Positions 9,982 through 18,827 of a stretch of 64,000 nt of DNA are shown here, in pieces. Below the pieces are notes generated by a model. The model was not told the DNA's origin. It did not search any database and was given only the letters and a program-made list of their open reading frames with translations. The DNA is from Bacteroidales bacterium UBA5197 (GTDB taxonomy: Bacteria > Bacteroidota > Bacteroidia > Bacteroidales > Lentimicrobiaceae). The position numbers and the translations under genes were made by a program. Location of the stretch: assembly GCA_002412885.1 (NCBI GenBank), contig DHVX01000090.1, positions 255-64,254 of the forward strand, given 5' to 3'. Position 1 is the first letter of the stretch. Each line of letters starts with the position of its first letter.

Positions 9982-10563
9982 TTATGGTGCTAATCCCTTT
10001 GTTACTATGCTCAGTAAACCCTCAAAATAAGGAGAGTATTTTGAGTATTTGCCTTGTAAGAAGAATGGTATTTCAAGCCCTTTCATTACCATAATTAAGA
10101 TATCCAGTAAAACTTCCATATCATCAATGATTGCAAATTCCCCTTTATCAACTCCTTGCAATATTACCTTTTTCAGATTTTCTTTTTCCCATTCATCTAA
10201 ATCAGTACGCAAACTGTCAATAAAATGAAAGTGTTCGAAAAAATCAGCCTTTAGTGTTTCATGGTAGTTTGCCGCACTATTTAAAATCTCCATTCGGGTA
10301 ATGAGGTATTTCTTGATTTTTTCAGATGGGCTTAAACCAGGATTATTAACGATAATTGTCAACTGATTCTTAAGGTTTGCAATTTCAACCGACACAACTT
10401 CCTTAAACAATTCTTCCTTACTCGCAAAATGATAGTATAAGGAACCCTTCGCTTTACGTGCAATTTTTGCAATTTCGTCCATTGAGGTCTTATGAAATCC
10501 AAAACGACTAAACAACTTTGTTGCTACGCTTAAAATTGTTTCTTTTGTATCGTCAGTGCTCAT
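9982..10563 (-). CDS. TetR/AcrR family transcriptional regulator
   Basis: 193 residues from the ATG at 10563. The upstream extension to 10635 is rejected because a promoter -7 element lies at 10595-10602, inside it. The N-terminal TetR DNA-binding domain spans about residues 5-55 (ILSVATKLFSRFGFHKTSMDEI, KGSLYYHFASKEELFKEVV), followed by an all-helical ligand domain. It is the first gene of the transporter operon, 51 bp before the MMPL gene, so it most likely represses this operon until its ligand appears. Ligand unknown. Confidence 0.88.
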   Translation of the reverse strand: MSTDDTKETILSVATKLFSRFGFHKTSMDEIAKIARKAKGSLYYHFASKEELFKEVVSVEIANLKNQLTIIVNNPGLSPSEKIKKYLITRMEILNSAANYHETLKADFFEHFHFIDSLRTDLDEWEKENLKKVILQGVDKGEFAIIDDMEVLLDILIMVMKGLEIPFFLQGKYSKYSPYFEGLLSIVTKGLAP

Positions 10564-10594
10564 GTTCGTTTTGTACTTAAAGTGTTTTTCGGTG

Positions 10595-10602
10595 CAAATG
10601 TA
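10595..10602 (-). promoter_or_regulatory. Putative -7 promoter element for the tetR-MMPL operon
   Basis: TACATTTG on the minus strand matches TAnnTTTG. No good TTTG lies 17-23 bp upstream, so this is a partial match. It would give a leader of about 25 nt before the ATG at 10563. Confidence 0.45.
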
Positions 10603-10782
10603 CATCATTTTTTTAACCACGATATTATTTAACATTATTTTTGAAATAAATCAAAATTCCATCGCATAAAAATAGCTTGGAAGTGCGCTCTCCTTGTCAA
10701 ATCATTGGCTTTAGCGTTGAGTAGTGGGGTTTTGGCAATGAGTGCAATGTGGGTTTGGCAATTGTCTGCATTGTGCTGACAG

Positions 10783-11110
10783 GCATTTAAAATACCAATC
10801 TTCGCGGCTTGCAAAATCCTGGTTAGAATTACAAATTTCCCGGATACCACAATCTGCCTGCATGAGAAAAGCTTTTATGGGTTCAATGGTATTTGAAGCG
10901 GAATTGCAAATTCCGCTTAGCTGGCATACAAGGCCTAACAGCCTGAGTGACAGAAAATAAAAATACGCGACTCAAGCAATGGACGAAGAAGGTAGCAAAA
11001 CAACAGGCGAAATATATTGAATTGCAAATTCAATGGTGTTTAAAGCGGAATTACAACCGAGGCCGCCTAAGCGGACGAGCTCAGCGAAGCTAAATTCCGC
11101 TTAGCTGGGT
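10783..11110. repeat. Palindromic interspersed repeat cluster (copy 1)
   Basis: This gene-free stretch holds three repeat modules. Bases 10783-10876 match 18299-18393 with moderate divergence. Bases 10896-10918 form a perfect 10-bp stem around GCA (AAGCGGAATT-GCA-AATTCCGCTT). Bases 11016-11034 form an 8-bp stem around GCA (ATTGAATT-GCA-AATTCAAT), followed to 11110 by a longer version of the same hairpin with an insert. Related copies lie at 19857-19964 and 21836-21912. No transposase gene is nearby. Confidence 0.75.
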
Positions 11111-11119
11111 AAATCAGCA

Positions 11120-12010
11120 TTAAATAATTTCCTTATTCAATGGAATTATCCTTGTAATTGCGCCTGCTTTGGTGAACATTGAATTTCGGTTTATCCACAC
11201 AACAATAACTGCTATAACAATGATTATATAGGTATCATATGGTTGTGCATCGGGGAAGATTGGGTTCATCAGCATAAAATGAAAAAAAGCAGGTAGCAGA
11301 ATACTGCCGTTTGATCTGTTAAATAGAGGGGTTACGATAATGCTTATCGCAACGCATCCGATAAAGAAGGGGGCAAATGACCATTCGCTTTGCTGGGTTC
11401 CACTCATCAGGAATGCGGGTAGATGCCAAATACCCCAGATGATACCAAGAATTAGTCCGGCCCAGATTGGTGCAAGTTTCCGCTGAAGCAATGGCAGTGC
11501 CAGACCCCGCCATCCAAATTCTTCAACCGGGCCTTTGATTACTGCAAAAAGTGTGGCGATCAAAATGGAAGATATTGATGAAAAGGGAAATGGTTCGGTA
11601 AACAGGTTTCCCTTTAAAAAAGATCCGGCGATAAAAATCATTGGTATTCCCAAAAATAGAAATAGATACCACGAAAGAGAACTACGCCAGATCAGCAAAC
11701 GTGAAAGATAACTTTTAAACCCCTCTATACCGGTTTTGAATAAAATGATTGAAAATGCAGCAATGGCAGGAGCGTAAACCGCCAGAAAAAAGAGGGGATG
11801 TGATCCGGTGATCTCACCAAATATTCCGGTCATTTTTTCAGGCATAAAGATAAACAAGCCTAGTATTGTCCAGGCAATGCCGAATGTTATCAGCAAAAAT
11901 GGCACGATAGAGCGGATGGGAATCTGATAGTTGTCAGTATCTGATGTGCCATTAATCATATCAGGAACAACCTTAGGATTGTTTCTTTTTGCTGTTTTAC
12001 TTGTTTTCAT
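11120..12010 (-). CDS. CPBP family intramembrane (CAAX-type) metalloprotease
   Basis: 296 residues, about eight membrane helices. The family's catalytic motifs are present: EE followed by R in GPVEEFGWRGLALPLLQRK (about residue 163) and a histidine motif in IIWGIWHLPAFLM (about residue 190). Members cleave within membranes or act in bacteriocin immunity and related processes. It starts 9 bp after another membrane-protein gene, so the two are probably co-transcribed and may act together. The substrate cannot be inferred. Confidence 0.85.
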   Translation of the reverse strand: MKTSKTAKRNNPKVVPDMINGTSDTDNYQIPIRSIVPFLLITFGIAWTILGLFIFMPEKMTGIFGEITGSHPLFFLAVYAPAIAAFSIILFKTGIEGFKSYLSRLLIWRSSLSWYLFLFLGIPMIFIAGSFLKGNLFTEPFPFSSISSILIATLFAVIKGPVEEFGWRGLALPLLQRKLAPIWAGLILGIIWGIWHLPAFLMSGTQQSEWSFAPFFIGCVAISIIVTPLFNRSNGSILLPAFFHFMLMNPIFPDAQPYDTYIIIVIAVIVVWINRNSMFTKAGAITRIIPLNKEII

Positions 12011-12018
12011 TTTGTAAC

Positions 12019-12948
12019 TTAAAACCGTTTAATTCCAAATAAGTCCTTCAGTGAGTTATGTTTCCGATGCAATAGCCAAACCACGATAAGACCAAAAATA
12101 AAAGTCGAAGATGCTGTTTCGATAAAATGGCTCAGGCGGACACTGGCACCAGGTATAAGTGAGTTTTCCATGATATGACCCAGGTTTTGAGGAATGCTGA
12201 AAATTAATGCCACCAGTATGGCAGTCCACCATGCATTTAGCTTTGAACCGAAAATTACCGGTAGCGCACAAAGAGTCCAGATCATGGCGCGCAAAACCTG
12301 AAATAGGAACAAGCCCGGATATGTTCTTAACGTATGTGCAGTATGTTCCCAAAATGGTGTTATGGCTCCGGGACTACCATAAAATGCGCGGAGTTCGGGA
12401 TTTTGCCATGCTATAAAATAGCCGGCAAGCCAATATAACGTAACGTAAGCTGCAGCTATTAAAACCAATTTCCATATCCATTGCCTGAAAGGAATTGCGC
12501 TGGTTTCTACTGAAATTCTGCTGTTCAGGTTGCGTCCTTTCCCCAGAATCCAGACGGAAAACGGTACAAACAGAAAGGCTACCGGTAATCCCATGACGAA
12601 CAGATAGGGCATTAATTCCGAATTAACCGTAATGTCGGATAAAAAATACCAGGTTTCGATTTGCATAACAAAAGTTACCGCACCGAAATACGCCAATGAT
12701 AATAAAAATATGAGACGTAAATTACTCCACCGCGAGCTTAATACAAGTGCTGCCACCAGCAATGTATTGGCAATGCCAACCAAAAGCAAACCAATCCCGA
12801 TGGGGACTAATCCGGGCTCAGGCTCAATATCGGGAAGTTTTCCGCTTAAGCTTTGAGCTCCGCCCAGATAACAGATATAAAACAAAATGAGTAAGGCCAG
12901 AAAACGCCATGACCAGCCGAAAAAGGTAATTTTCTTCATTTTTTTCAT
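12019..12948 (-). CDS. Integral membrane protein of unknown function
   Basis: 309 residues from the ATG at 12948 (MKKMKKITFF). A longer start at 12990 is rejected because a promoter-like element lies at 12988-12995. I count about eight hydrophobic segments, including FLALLILFYICYLGG, LLLVGIANTLLVAALVL and TFIFGLIVVWLL near the end. I do not recognise a family. It is directly followed by the CPBP protease gene. Both being membrane proteins in one operon suggests a shared envelope role, but nothing more specific. Confidence 0.7.
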   Translation of the reverse strand: MKKMKKITFFGWSWRFLALLILFYICYLGGAQSLSGKLPDIEPEPGLVPIGIGLLLVGIANTLLVAALVLSSRWSNLRLIFLLSLAYFGAVTFVMQIETWYFLSDITVNSELMPYLFVMGLPVAFLFVPFSVWILGKGRNLNSRISVETSAIPFRQWIWKLVLIAAAYVTLYWLAGYFIAWQNPELRAFYGSPGAITPFWEHTAHTLRTYPGLFLFQVLRAMIWTLCALPVIFGSKLNAWWTAILVALIFSIPQNLGHIMENSLIPGASVRLSHFIETASSTFIFGLIVVWLLHRKHNSLKDLFGIKRF

Positions 12949-12987
12949 TTTAAAGTTTAAATATAACTGAATTGCCTTTTGAAGTGA

Positions 12988-12995
12988 CAAAGGTA
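12988..12995 (-). promoter_or_regulatory. Putative -7 element upstream of the membrane protein/CPBP operon
   Basis: TACCTTTG on the minus strand fits TAnnTTTG and would give a ~35-nt leader. No clear -33 partner is seen. Confidence 0.4.
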
Positions 12996-13093
12996 CTCCT
13001 GCAGAAAGTTGAGTTAAAAATAAAGGTGATGAATGGGTGAAACAGGTAAGTGAGCGTGTTAGAATTGTTTACAAAGCAGACATTGAGAGAAAT

Positions 13094-13708
13094 TTAATCG
13101 TCAAACAACAAATCATTTGAATCATATTTATTATCTCCCGTTCTCCGGCTTTTAAGTTTCCACAAGCGAATTGCGGATTTAAGTGTTTGACCGGGATTAT
13201 CCGCCATAAAATCACGGATATATCTGTTGTATTCAAACTGGGGGGCGATTTCTGTCTTTTGTCCTTTGTTTCTCTTAAGCGTGTAAATCCGCTTCCATTC
13301 TTCAATTGCTTCTCCCATACTTTTACCGGTATTTGCTTTAGCCCAATTCATAAATCCGGTATTGAACTTAAAATGGGGACCAATATGCAATGTCATAAAA
13401 GTTCTTACATTCTCAGTGTTTTTATAATTGTCGGTAAGTTTTGTGGTGAGTTTCAATTCTGCATTGTTCCAATCGAAACTTGAAGTCTGGACGTATTTCC
13501 CGGAAGTTGGCACAACAATTCCTGTTGCCAGATATTGTTCAATTCCGGAGGTTATTTCGATTTTTCCGCCCGTTGCGCAAATGCCATTGGTACGGCAAAA
13601 TGAAACCAATTCAGCTTTCAACCAATAATAGTTTTTAAAATCTTCAGGCGAAATAGTGCTGTTAAGCTCCGGACGTTTTTTCATATTATCGGGTTGTCCG
13701 CTTTTCAT
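13094..13708 (-). CDS. SAP-domain / DUF6434-type protein
   Basis: 204 residues; an alternative start at 13684 (MKKRPELNS) is equally plausible and closer to how the family usually begins. Residues ~10-65 form a SAP-like helix-extension-helix (YYWLKAELVSFCRTNGICATGGKIEITSGIEQYL). The middle contains WNNAELKLTTKLTDNYKNTENVRTFM and HFKFNTGFMNWAKANTGKSMGEAIEEW, which I associate with DUF6434 proteins. SAP motifs usually bind nucleic acid. The role here is unknown. The gene belongs to a same-strand run of unrelated accessory genes. Confidence 0.68.
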   Translation of the reverse strand: MKSGQPDNMKKRPELNSTISPEDFKNYYWLKAELVSFCRTNGICATGGKIEITSGIEQYLATGIVVPTSGKYVQTSSFDWNNAELKLTTKLTDNYKNTENVRTFMTLHIGPHFKFNTGFMNWAKANTGKSMGEAIEEWKRIYTLKRNKGQKTEIAPQFEYNRYIRDFMADNPGQTLKSAIRLWKLKSRRTGDNKYDSNDLLFDD

Positions 13709-13752
13709 TTTGAAGTCTGAGCTTTGTAAATGTAAAATGAGCTGTAAAAAAC

Positions 13753-14316
13753 TTACCCACCTGCTGCCTGACTCCAGGTAAAATCATGCAGTGCAATTTT
13801 CATCAAACAAATTTCGTCTCCCATCTTAATGCTTTTTTGCAGTTCAACTTCAACCTGACACTTAAATGCTTTTTCGAAAAGAACCTTGCTGTATCCAGTT
13901 GTGCACTGACACCATGTAAGCGAATCAAGTTTATCAACCTCTGAAAGCATTGGACATGGACAAAACGGGAATTGAAGGAAGATGTCGCCATTTGAAAATG
14001 AAAGGCCGGCTGCCTTAGCTCTGTCATTGCTTGCAAATTCTTCCAGATTTGAAGATGTGGCAATCAGTTCATTTAAAAAGTTCAGTTTTTCATCCATTCC
14101 ATAGCCACATTGGCAATTCATTCTTATCTGAACAACAGTCTCATTATCAAACCGGCTTTCTAATCTTTTCATGGTGTTTTTTACCCAGGTGGGATTATCC
14201 TCTGAGTTAGCGCTATTCTCATTGCCAAAAACAATTTGTTCTGCAATTTCTTCGTTGCCGGTGTTTTTTACGGCATCAAAAATTACGTGCTCCTGAATTT
14301 TTCTAATGTCAAACAT
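13753..14316 (-). CDS. Cysteine-rich protein of unknown function (DUF6144-like)
   Basis: 187 residues, no signal peptide or membrane segment. Cysteines cluster in short motifs: MNCQCGYGM (about residue 82), FPFCPCPML (about 130) and LTWCQCTTGYSK (about 150), then single cysteines in FKCQVEV and EICLMKI. The spacing suggests metal or cofactor binding. From memory it resembles DUF6144 proteins, but I cannot confirm this. Nothing in the neighbourhood suggests a pathway. Confidence 0.62.
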   Translation of the reverse strand: MFDIRKIQEHVIFDAVKNTGNEEIAEQIVFGNENSANSEDNPTWVKNTMKRLESRFDNETVVQIRMNCQCGYGMDEKLNFLNELIATSSNLEEFASNDRAKAAGLSFSNGDIFLQFPFCPCPMLSEVDKLDSLTWCQCTTGYSKVLFEKAFKCQVEVELQKSIKMGDEICLMKIALHDFTWSQAAGG

Positions 14317-14343
14317 GCTCCTGTTTTTTTTAATTATATGGTG

Positions 14344-15444
14344 TTAATTTTTGTCTGCAAGACTGTTACTCCCTTTCAGTACATCCTTCTGCAAAATCTC
14401 CAGCATTCTTTCAGGCTCTTCAAACATGGGGCTGTGAGCTGATTTTTCAAATGTGTAAAAACCTTTCACTGGTGCTTTCAACTTATCAAAATAGTTCTTC
14501 GCCAAATGGTAAGATACTGTGTAATCGTATATTCCGTGAAAAAAATAGGCCGGAATGCCAAGTTCAGGAACCTGTTCAGCCAAATCAGTTGCCAGTATCG
14601 TATTCCACAGCGGATGAACACCGGCCCGGGCTTTACCACGCCACAGATTAATCTTCTCAGCAATTGTGTAGTCTCTGCACCTTAGCGATGGTAAAAAAAT
14701 GCCGCTTATTATTGATCTCATTTCACGTGTTGTGCCAACACCAATGGTGTGCATGGCTTCATCACGCAATTTGAGGTAAGCATAAGGAATTGTGTCGGTT
14801 ACCGGAGCGGCTTCCAGTTTTTGTACCATTTTCCGGTTCCCTGCATCTCTGTATTCTTTCAGCATATATTCATAAGCCAGTCTTTCTGATTTTAAGTGGG
14901 CCGACATCTGAGCAATCCCAATGTAAGCGTGATATAATTCAGGTGCCTGTGCGGCAACATGCATACCAATAAAGGTTCCTCCTGAACGACCCATAAGGTA
15001 AATTTTGTCCTGCCCGAAGCGCTTTCGCAGATAATTCGTCACCTCTCTTGTGTCCGATATCATCTGCTCCAGTGTTAATGACTCCTCAGGTATGTTGGCG
15101 TTGTATGAAAGGCCGGCTCCCCGTTGATCCCACCAAACCACAGTAAAGTGATCTTCAAGTCCTGTCGTGTATTGCTTTGACAGGAAATAATCCGGTATCC
15201 CGCCATGAAGGTAAAGCAACACGGGATTGTTTGAATCTTTGCTTTTGATAAACATACCCTGTTCCAAACCATTTATTCTGACAAAGACTTTTTCAGAAAT
15301 GCTGCCTTTCAGCACCTTCCCGTTTTTGTCCCGATAAGGTTCGGATTTTCCGGGACTCATAATCAATAGAATGCCTGCCGGAATGAATATGCATACCAAT
15401 AAAACCGAAAGAATAACAAGCATAATATGCCCCCTTTTTTTCAT
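14344..15444 (-). CDS. Membrane-anchored alpha/beta hydrolase (proline iminopeptidase-like)
   Basis: 366 residues. An N-terminal helix (IMLVILSVLLVCIFIPAGILLI) probably anchors it or acts as a signal. The hydrolase fold follows: LLYLHGGIPDYF (oxyanion loop), VVWWDQRGAGLSY, then the nucleophile elbow GRSGG with serine at about residue 154. The acid lies in FFHGIYDYTVSY and the histidine in SAHSPMFEEPERM near the end, so the catalytic triad is complete. WDQRGAG is typical of the proline iminopeptidase branch. The substrate is unknown. Confidence 0.82.
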   Translation of the reverse strand: MKKRGHIMLVILSVLLVCIFIPAGILLIMSPGKSEPYRDKNGKVLKGSISEKVFVRINGLEQGMFIKSKDSNNPVLLYLHGGIPDYFLSKQYTTGLEDHFTVVWWDQRGAGLSYNANIPEESLTLEQMISDTREVTNYLRKRFGQDKIYLMGRSGGTFIGMHVAAQAPELYHAYIGIAQMSAHLKSERLAYEYMLKEYRDAGNRKMVQKLEAAPVTDTIPYAYLKLRDEAMHTIGVGTTREMRSIISGIFLPSLRCRDYTIAEKINLWRGKARAGVHPLWNTILATDLAEQVPELGIPAYFFHGIYDYTVSYHLAKNYFDKLKAPVKGFYTFEKSAHSPMFEEPERMLEILQKDVLKGSNSLADKN

Positions 15445-15506
15445 GATGATAGAATATTGTTTTGCTTCATTTTAACAATAATGCCGCAATTCCAAAACCT
15501 TTTTTT

Positions 15507-16610
15507 TTAAATCCTTATCCATTCTCCTGACAGTGGAATTATTTTATCTGATAAATCTACCTGGCCCTTCCAACGATAGGTTGTAGGCCATCTCCTGAAT
15601 GAGTTCACAATGATTGTAAACATTTGGAAACTTAGTGGAATATTTTTTGGAATCCACTTTTGGGTTACTTTTATTTGAACATCTACCTTTTGGCTTTTTT
15701 TGCAGAAACTGTATTTTCCTCCCGTAATTATCAGATCATCTATTTTATAGGTCCAATTACCACAGTAGTTTTTGTTTTCATCAAGTTCATATAGGTTTGG
15801 CATTCCATCAGAAAATTCAATCGAAACAATTTTGTCGTAATGACTCCGGGAGATTGAGAATACTTTTCCTTCATGCAGATGAATATGCATACCTTCAACC
15901 TCTGCAACTCCATAATTTGCGGAGTCAAATACTAAGGGCATTTGCTTATCAGGATTTAATGTGCCAACAATAGGGTAGTTCGAATATCTGGCAAAAAAGA
16001 CTTTTTTGCCATTTCGAGACAAAGGGAAATTGCTTGGTTTTAGCTGACGCTGACCAACTTTGGCATAGAAAGTTGTGTCGTTTCTACATACAAAATCAAA
16101 CTCCTTCATAAATGCAAGAAATAGTTGCTTAGGATGTTTTATATCATTGCCAACCGGCGCAAGAAAGTTCATACGCTTTTTACTGGTACTGCTTTCTTTA
16201 ATCTTCATTTCAATAACATTTTGGTTCTTATCCGTAAATGCTATATGAAGGTTTATTCCGTTTTGGTCAATCTCAAATTGTCGAGGTTCTATGATGGTTT
16301 CTTTATGCAGCCCTATTCCGTCACCTACACTAAAAGTATCATGGTTTATATTTACACCATTCTCATAGTACACATCTACCATTTTATCTTTTCTGTAAAC
16401 CAACACCCTTAGGCCCTTCCCATTAATCTCATCATCAAAAAGCTGAGGCTCTATTGCTTCATACTCTGAATCGTTTTCAAAACTTGCGATAAGCAGTCTT
16501 TTCATTGGCTCAATGCCAATTGTAAAAGGAATAACATATTTCCTGGAAAAACAATGAGTTTCCCGTGAAGATAAATCAGGTTTCCCATTTTTTAAATTGT
16601 CCTTAATCAT
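15507..16610 (-). CDS. Hypothetical protein
   Basis: 367 residues with no signal peptide, membrane helix or motif that I recognise. The sequence is rich in alternating hydrophobic and polar residues, suggesting an all-beta protein; the C-terminal part contains CGNWTYKIDDLIITGGKYSF. Codon use and length argue for a real gene. It could be an accessory or horizontally acquired gene, like others in this minus-strand run. No function can be assigned. Confidence 0.6.
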   Translation of the reverse strand: MIKDNLKNGKPDLSSRETHCFSRKYVIPFTIGIEPMKRLLIASFENDSEYEAIEPQLFDDEINGKGLRVLVYRKDKMVDVYYENGVNINHDTFSVGDGIGLHKETIIEPRQFEIDQNGINLHIAFTDKNQNVIEMKIKESSTSKKRMNFLAPVGNDIKHPKQLFLAFMKEFDFVCRNDTTFYAKVGQRQLKPSNFPLSRNGKKVFFARYSNYPIVGTLNPDKQMPLVFDSANYGVAEVEGMHIHLHEGKVFSISRSHYDKIVSIEFSDGMPNLYELDENKNYCGNWTYKIDDLIITGGKYSFCKKSQKVDVQIKVTQKWIPKNIPLSFQMFTIIVNSFRRWPTTYRWKGQVDLSDKIIPLSGEWIRI

Positions 16611-16903
16611 TCTTTTTATTGCTTTTGATCAAAATTGGTTGTTAGCTGTTCAGAATTATGCCACAAAACTAGCTTCTCCGTTCAGGCTGAGAAAGTAAAA
16701 ATGGTTGAATGAGTCATTTCGGCGTTTGAAAGCCGTTTTTTTATGGTTGGATGTGAAAAAGTATTGTTTTAGAAGTGATAATTTTAGAAGTGAGACTGTC
16801 AGGTTCGTCGTGTATTCAACGAATTTCGGGTTCAATATAGCATCACATTCCAGGTGCATAATTTTACTTCTCCGCCTTAATATAGTCTGCCAACGCTGAT
16901 GGT
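16611..16903. other. Gene-free 293-bp stretch
   Basis: It lies between the 97-residue gene and the 367-residue gene on the minus strand. An 83-codon minus-strand frame (16656-16907) starts only with TTG and resembles no family I can name. The sequence AAACGGCTTTCAAACGCCG within it has hairpin potential. I record it as an unresolved intergenic element. Confidence 0.4.
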
Positions 16904-17197
16904 TCAAGCGGTACTTTGAGAAGGACGTTTTGGGTCAGAAAAAGTTCTGTTTATTGGAAGCTGGCTTATTTTTTCTATAGCAATCCAATCAATAACAGTT
17001 CCATTGCATGCCGGAGCATTTGGACAGCAAATAAATTCAAAGCCAGTTTCATTTTTATAAACTTTATAATCTCCAACAGTAAATATTGAATTGCAATGTA
17101 TGCATTCAAGCTTGTCTGTCAGTTTTGGCATTCTTTCGAATGGGTAATTTTCCTCCAGATACTTTTGCTTGTCCCTGATAATTAATTCAGTCATCAT
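16904..17197 (-). CDS. Small zinc-ribbon-like protein
   Basis: 97 residues. Cysteine pairs CIHC (about residue 32) and CCPNAPAC (about residue 56) frame a short beta-rich segment, as in zinc ribbons. The tail contains GTVIDWIAIEK. No signal peptide, so it is cytoplasmic. Start is at 17197 (MMTEL) or one codon later. The function is unknown; single-domain zinc ribbons can bind nucleic acid or protein partners. Confidence 0.65.
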   Translation of the reverse strand: MMTELIIRDKQKYLEENYPFERMPKLTDKLECIHCNSIFTVGDYKVYKNETGFEFICCPNAPACNGTVIDWIAIEKISQLPINRTFSDPKRPSQSTA

Positions 17198-17288
17198 AAC
17201 GAGTTTATTTAAATATTAAAGGCGTCTGTTTTTTAAGCTTGTAGGCAACGATTACGGGAAGTGCTTTTCTGCTTTTTTTAACATGTTT

Positions 17289-18164
17289 TTACGCGTGCGA
17301 GGTCATTGGATGAATAATTTTTAATTCTTTGCTGTATTTTCCTTTGATAAACAAAATATTGTCGTCTTCATCAACAACTCTTTCTTTTAATTCTATATTG
17401 TTTACATCCATATTAAAATCAAAGGAAACTTCCTTTACTTCATCTGTTACCAGACTTTCTACTATTTCTCTATAGTTCTTTTGTTCTGTTAAAACTATAT
17501 CCCGGATGTTCAATACATGCCTGTTGATTGCATATATTACTATTACTTTTTCGCTTTCATCATAGTATATATTATCTCTGAACACATTCAGACAATACCA
17601 GAACATTACTTCATACCCATTAATTACGTCAAATTTGCTTGAATTACAAATGCGATTTATCCCTAAATCTTTCAAAATAGAAACATCATCCAAATTATCC
17701 ATATCTAACTTACGAAACTTAAACCTGGTATTTGTTTCAAATTTTTCTGTGCTGTAAATTTGAAACTGTTTTATTTTCTCAAAACCAAATTTAGGATAAA
17801 ATTCTCTTACAGAATTATTTGCAAACAGATAAATGATGTCATATTCATTTTCAAATTTTTCAAGTACGAAATTCATTATCTGTTTAGCCATTCCCATTCC
17901 CTTATATGCTTCACGAGTCATAACCGTTCCAATTTGTAACGCACTTTTCTTCTCTCCATTGATTATAAACTGAAACTTGTTTACAGAAGCATTTGAAACT
18001 ATTTTCTCTCCAACTTTTATAGAGTAGCACTCATACTTGTCATTCCACAACTTTTTCTGATACCATTCCTCAAAGTTAATTCCAAATGTATCCTGACTTA
18101 ATTCATTGAAACTTTTCCTTAAAGCCTCATTCTCTTTATAATTATAAACCATCTCCGTTTTCAT
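17289..18164 (-). CDS. GNAT family N-acetyltransferase
   Basis: 291 residues. The N-terminal half is a GNAT domain with the acetyl-CoA-binding motif in GTVMTREAYKGMGMAKQIMNFVLEKF (about residues 79-104), followed by the conserved end strand NNSVREFYPKFGFEKI. The C-terminal half looks like a second, degenerate domain. The acceptor substrate cannot be predicted. GNAT genes are common in accessory gene arrays, which fits this neighbourhood. Confidence 0.8.
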   Translation of the reverse strand: MKTEMVYNYKENEALRKSFNELSQDTFGINFEEWYQKKLWNDKYECYSIKVGEKIVSNASVNKFQFIINGEKKSALQIGTVMTREAYKGMGMAKQIMNFVLEKFENEYDIIYLFANNSVREFYPKFGFEKIKQFQIYSTEKFETNTRFKFRKLDMDNLDDVSILKDLGINRICNSSKFDVINGYEVMFWYCLNVFRDNIYYDESEKVIVIYAINRHVLNIRDIVLTEQKNYREIVESLVTDEVKEVSFDFNMDVNNIELKERVVDEDDNILFIKGKYSKELKIIHPMTSHA

Positions 18165-18481
18165 TGAAGTTTTCCCTCCATTTTTTGAGTCTGATTTTGT
18201 TTGATTTGTTTAATTGCTATCAAGGGTATCACTCCTTGATTATGTGTTATTTTTGCATTTAGCTTTCTTATCTGCATTTACCATAAGGACCCTGACTTGC
18301 ATTTAAAAATACCATTCTTGCCGGCTTTCAGAATGCCCGTTAAAATTACAAATTTCCCTGAAACCACAATGCGACTGTTCGCGTAAAGCTTTTGTTGAAC
18401 CTGAAAAAGCGCATCAAGCTGCTCTATCGGAATTGCAGACTGCTCAGAGTCTTATTTGGTATAGCTGCTGGCCAGTACTTA
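18165..18481. repeat. Gene-free stretch with palindromic repeat remnant (copy 2)
   Basis: Bases 18299-18393 align with 10783-10876, sharing GCATTTAAAA-ATACCA, AATTACAAATTTCCC and AAAGCTTTT blocks. Bases about 18428-18450 look like a decayed form of the GGAATTGCA hairpin. The DUF2007 duplication begins at 18452. No gene is seen. Confidence 0.6.
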
Positions 18482-18792
18482 TTACATTTTATTTATTTTA
18501 AGGAATTCCTTTACTATGGGTTCTGCTTTTTCAAAGTCTGAGTCTAATATGTACAAATCCACCGAATAGGGTGTACCTGTTGAAAATCCTCTGAAATTAG
18601 ACTGCTCATATTCATTTACCACGTTAGATGGAATACCTTCTTGCTCTAATTCCGCTTTAAGCAGATTTACAGTTATTTCCGATCCTGCAAAAACTCTGAT
18701 TAATTTACTTTCCATTGGTATTTGTTTTTAAGTTAATGTGATTAATTATCAATGCAGTGTTGAATTGTCCATAAAAAGTGAATATCAGCAAC
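18452..18792. repeat. 341-bp duplicated segment, copy A (partner 21917-22257)
   Basis: The segment aligns without gaps to 21917-22257 with about 12 differences by eye (about 96% identity). It contains the whole DUF2007 gene and its 5' flank. Similarity stops abruptly after GCAAC at 18792 on one side, and at the palindromic repeat remnant on the other. Confidence 0.9.
18482..18715 (-). CDS. DUF2007 small protein, copy A
   Basis: 77 residues with the DUF2007 (putative signal-transducing protein) pattern: LIRVFAGSEITVNLLKAELEQEGI followed by VDLYILDSDFEKAEPIVKEFL. Its fold resembles small ferredoxin-like regulatory domains, and no biochemical role is firmly known. The protein is identical to the one at 21947-22180. 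All differences between the two coding sequences are silent, which points to retained function or very recent copying. Confidence 0.85.
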   Translation of the reverse strand: MESKLIRVFAGSEITVNLLKAELEQEGIPSNVVNEYEQSNFRGFSTGTPYSVDLYILDSDFEKAEPIVKEFLKINKM

Positions 18793-18827
18793 TACAGGGT
18801 TAAATTCTGCTGGGCTTTTACTAACCT

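Noticed and set aside
10635..10960. Short frames on both strands in the repeat cluster upstream of tetR
   Set aside because: They run through the palindromic repeat modules and have no gene-like features.
16656..16907. 83-codon minus-strand frame as a gene
   Set aside because: It has only a TTG start, overlaps the end of the preceding gene and shows no recognisable protein pattern. Kept as a finding about the DNA, not called as a gene.
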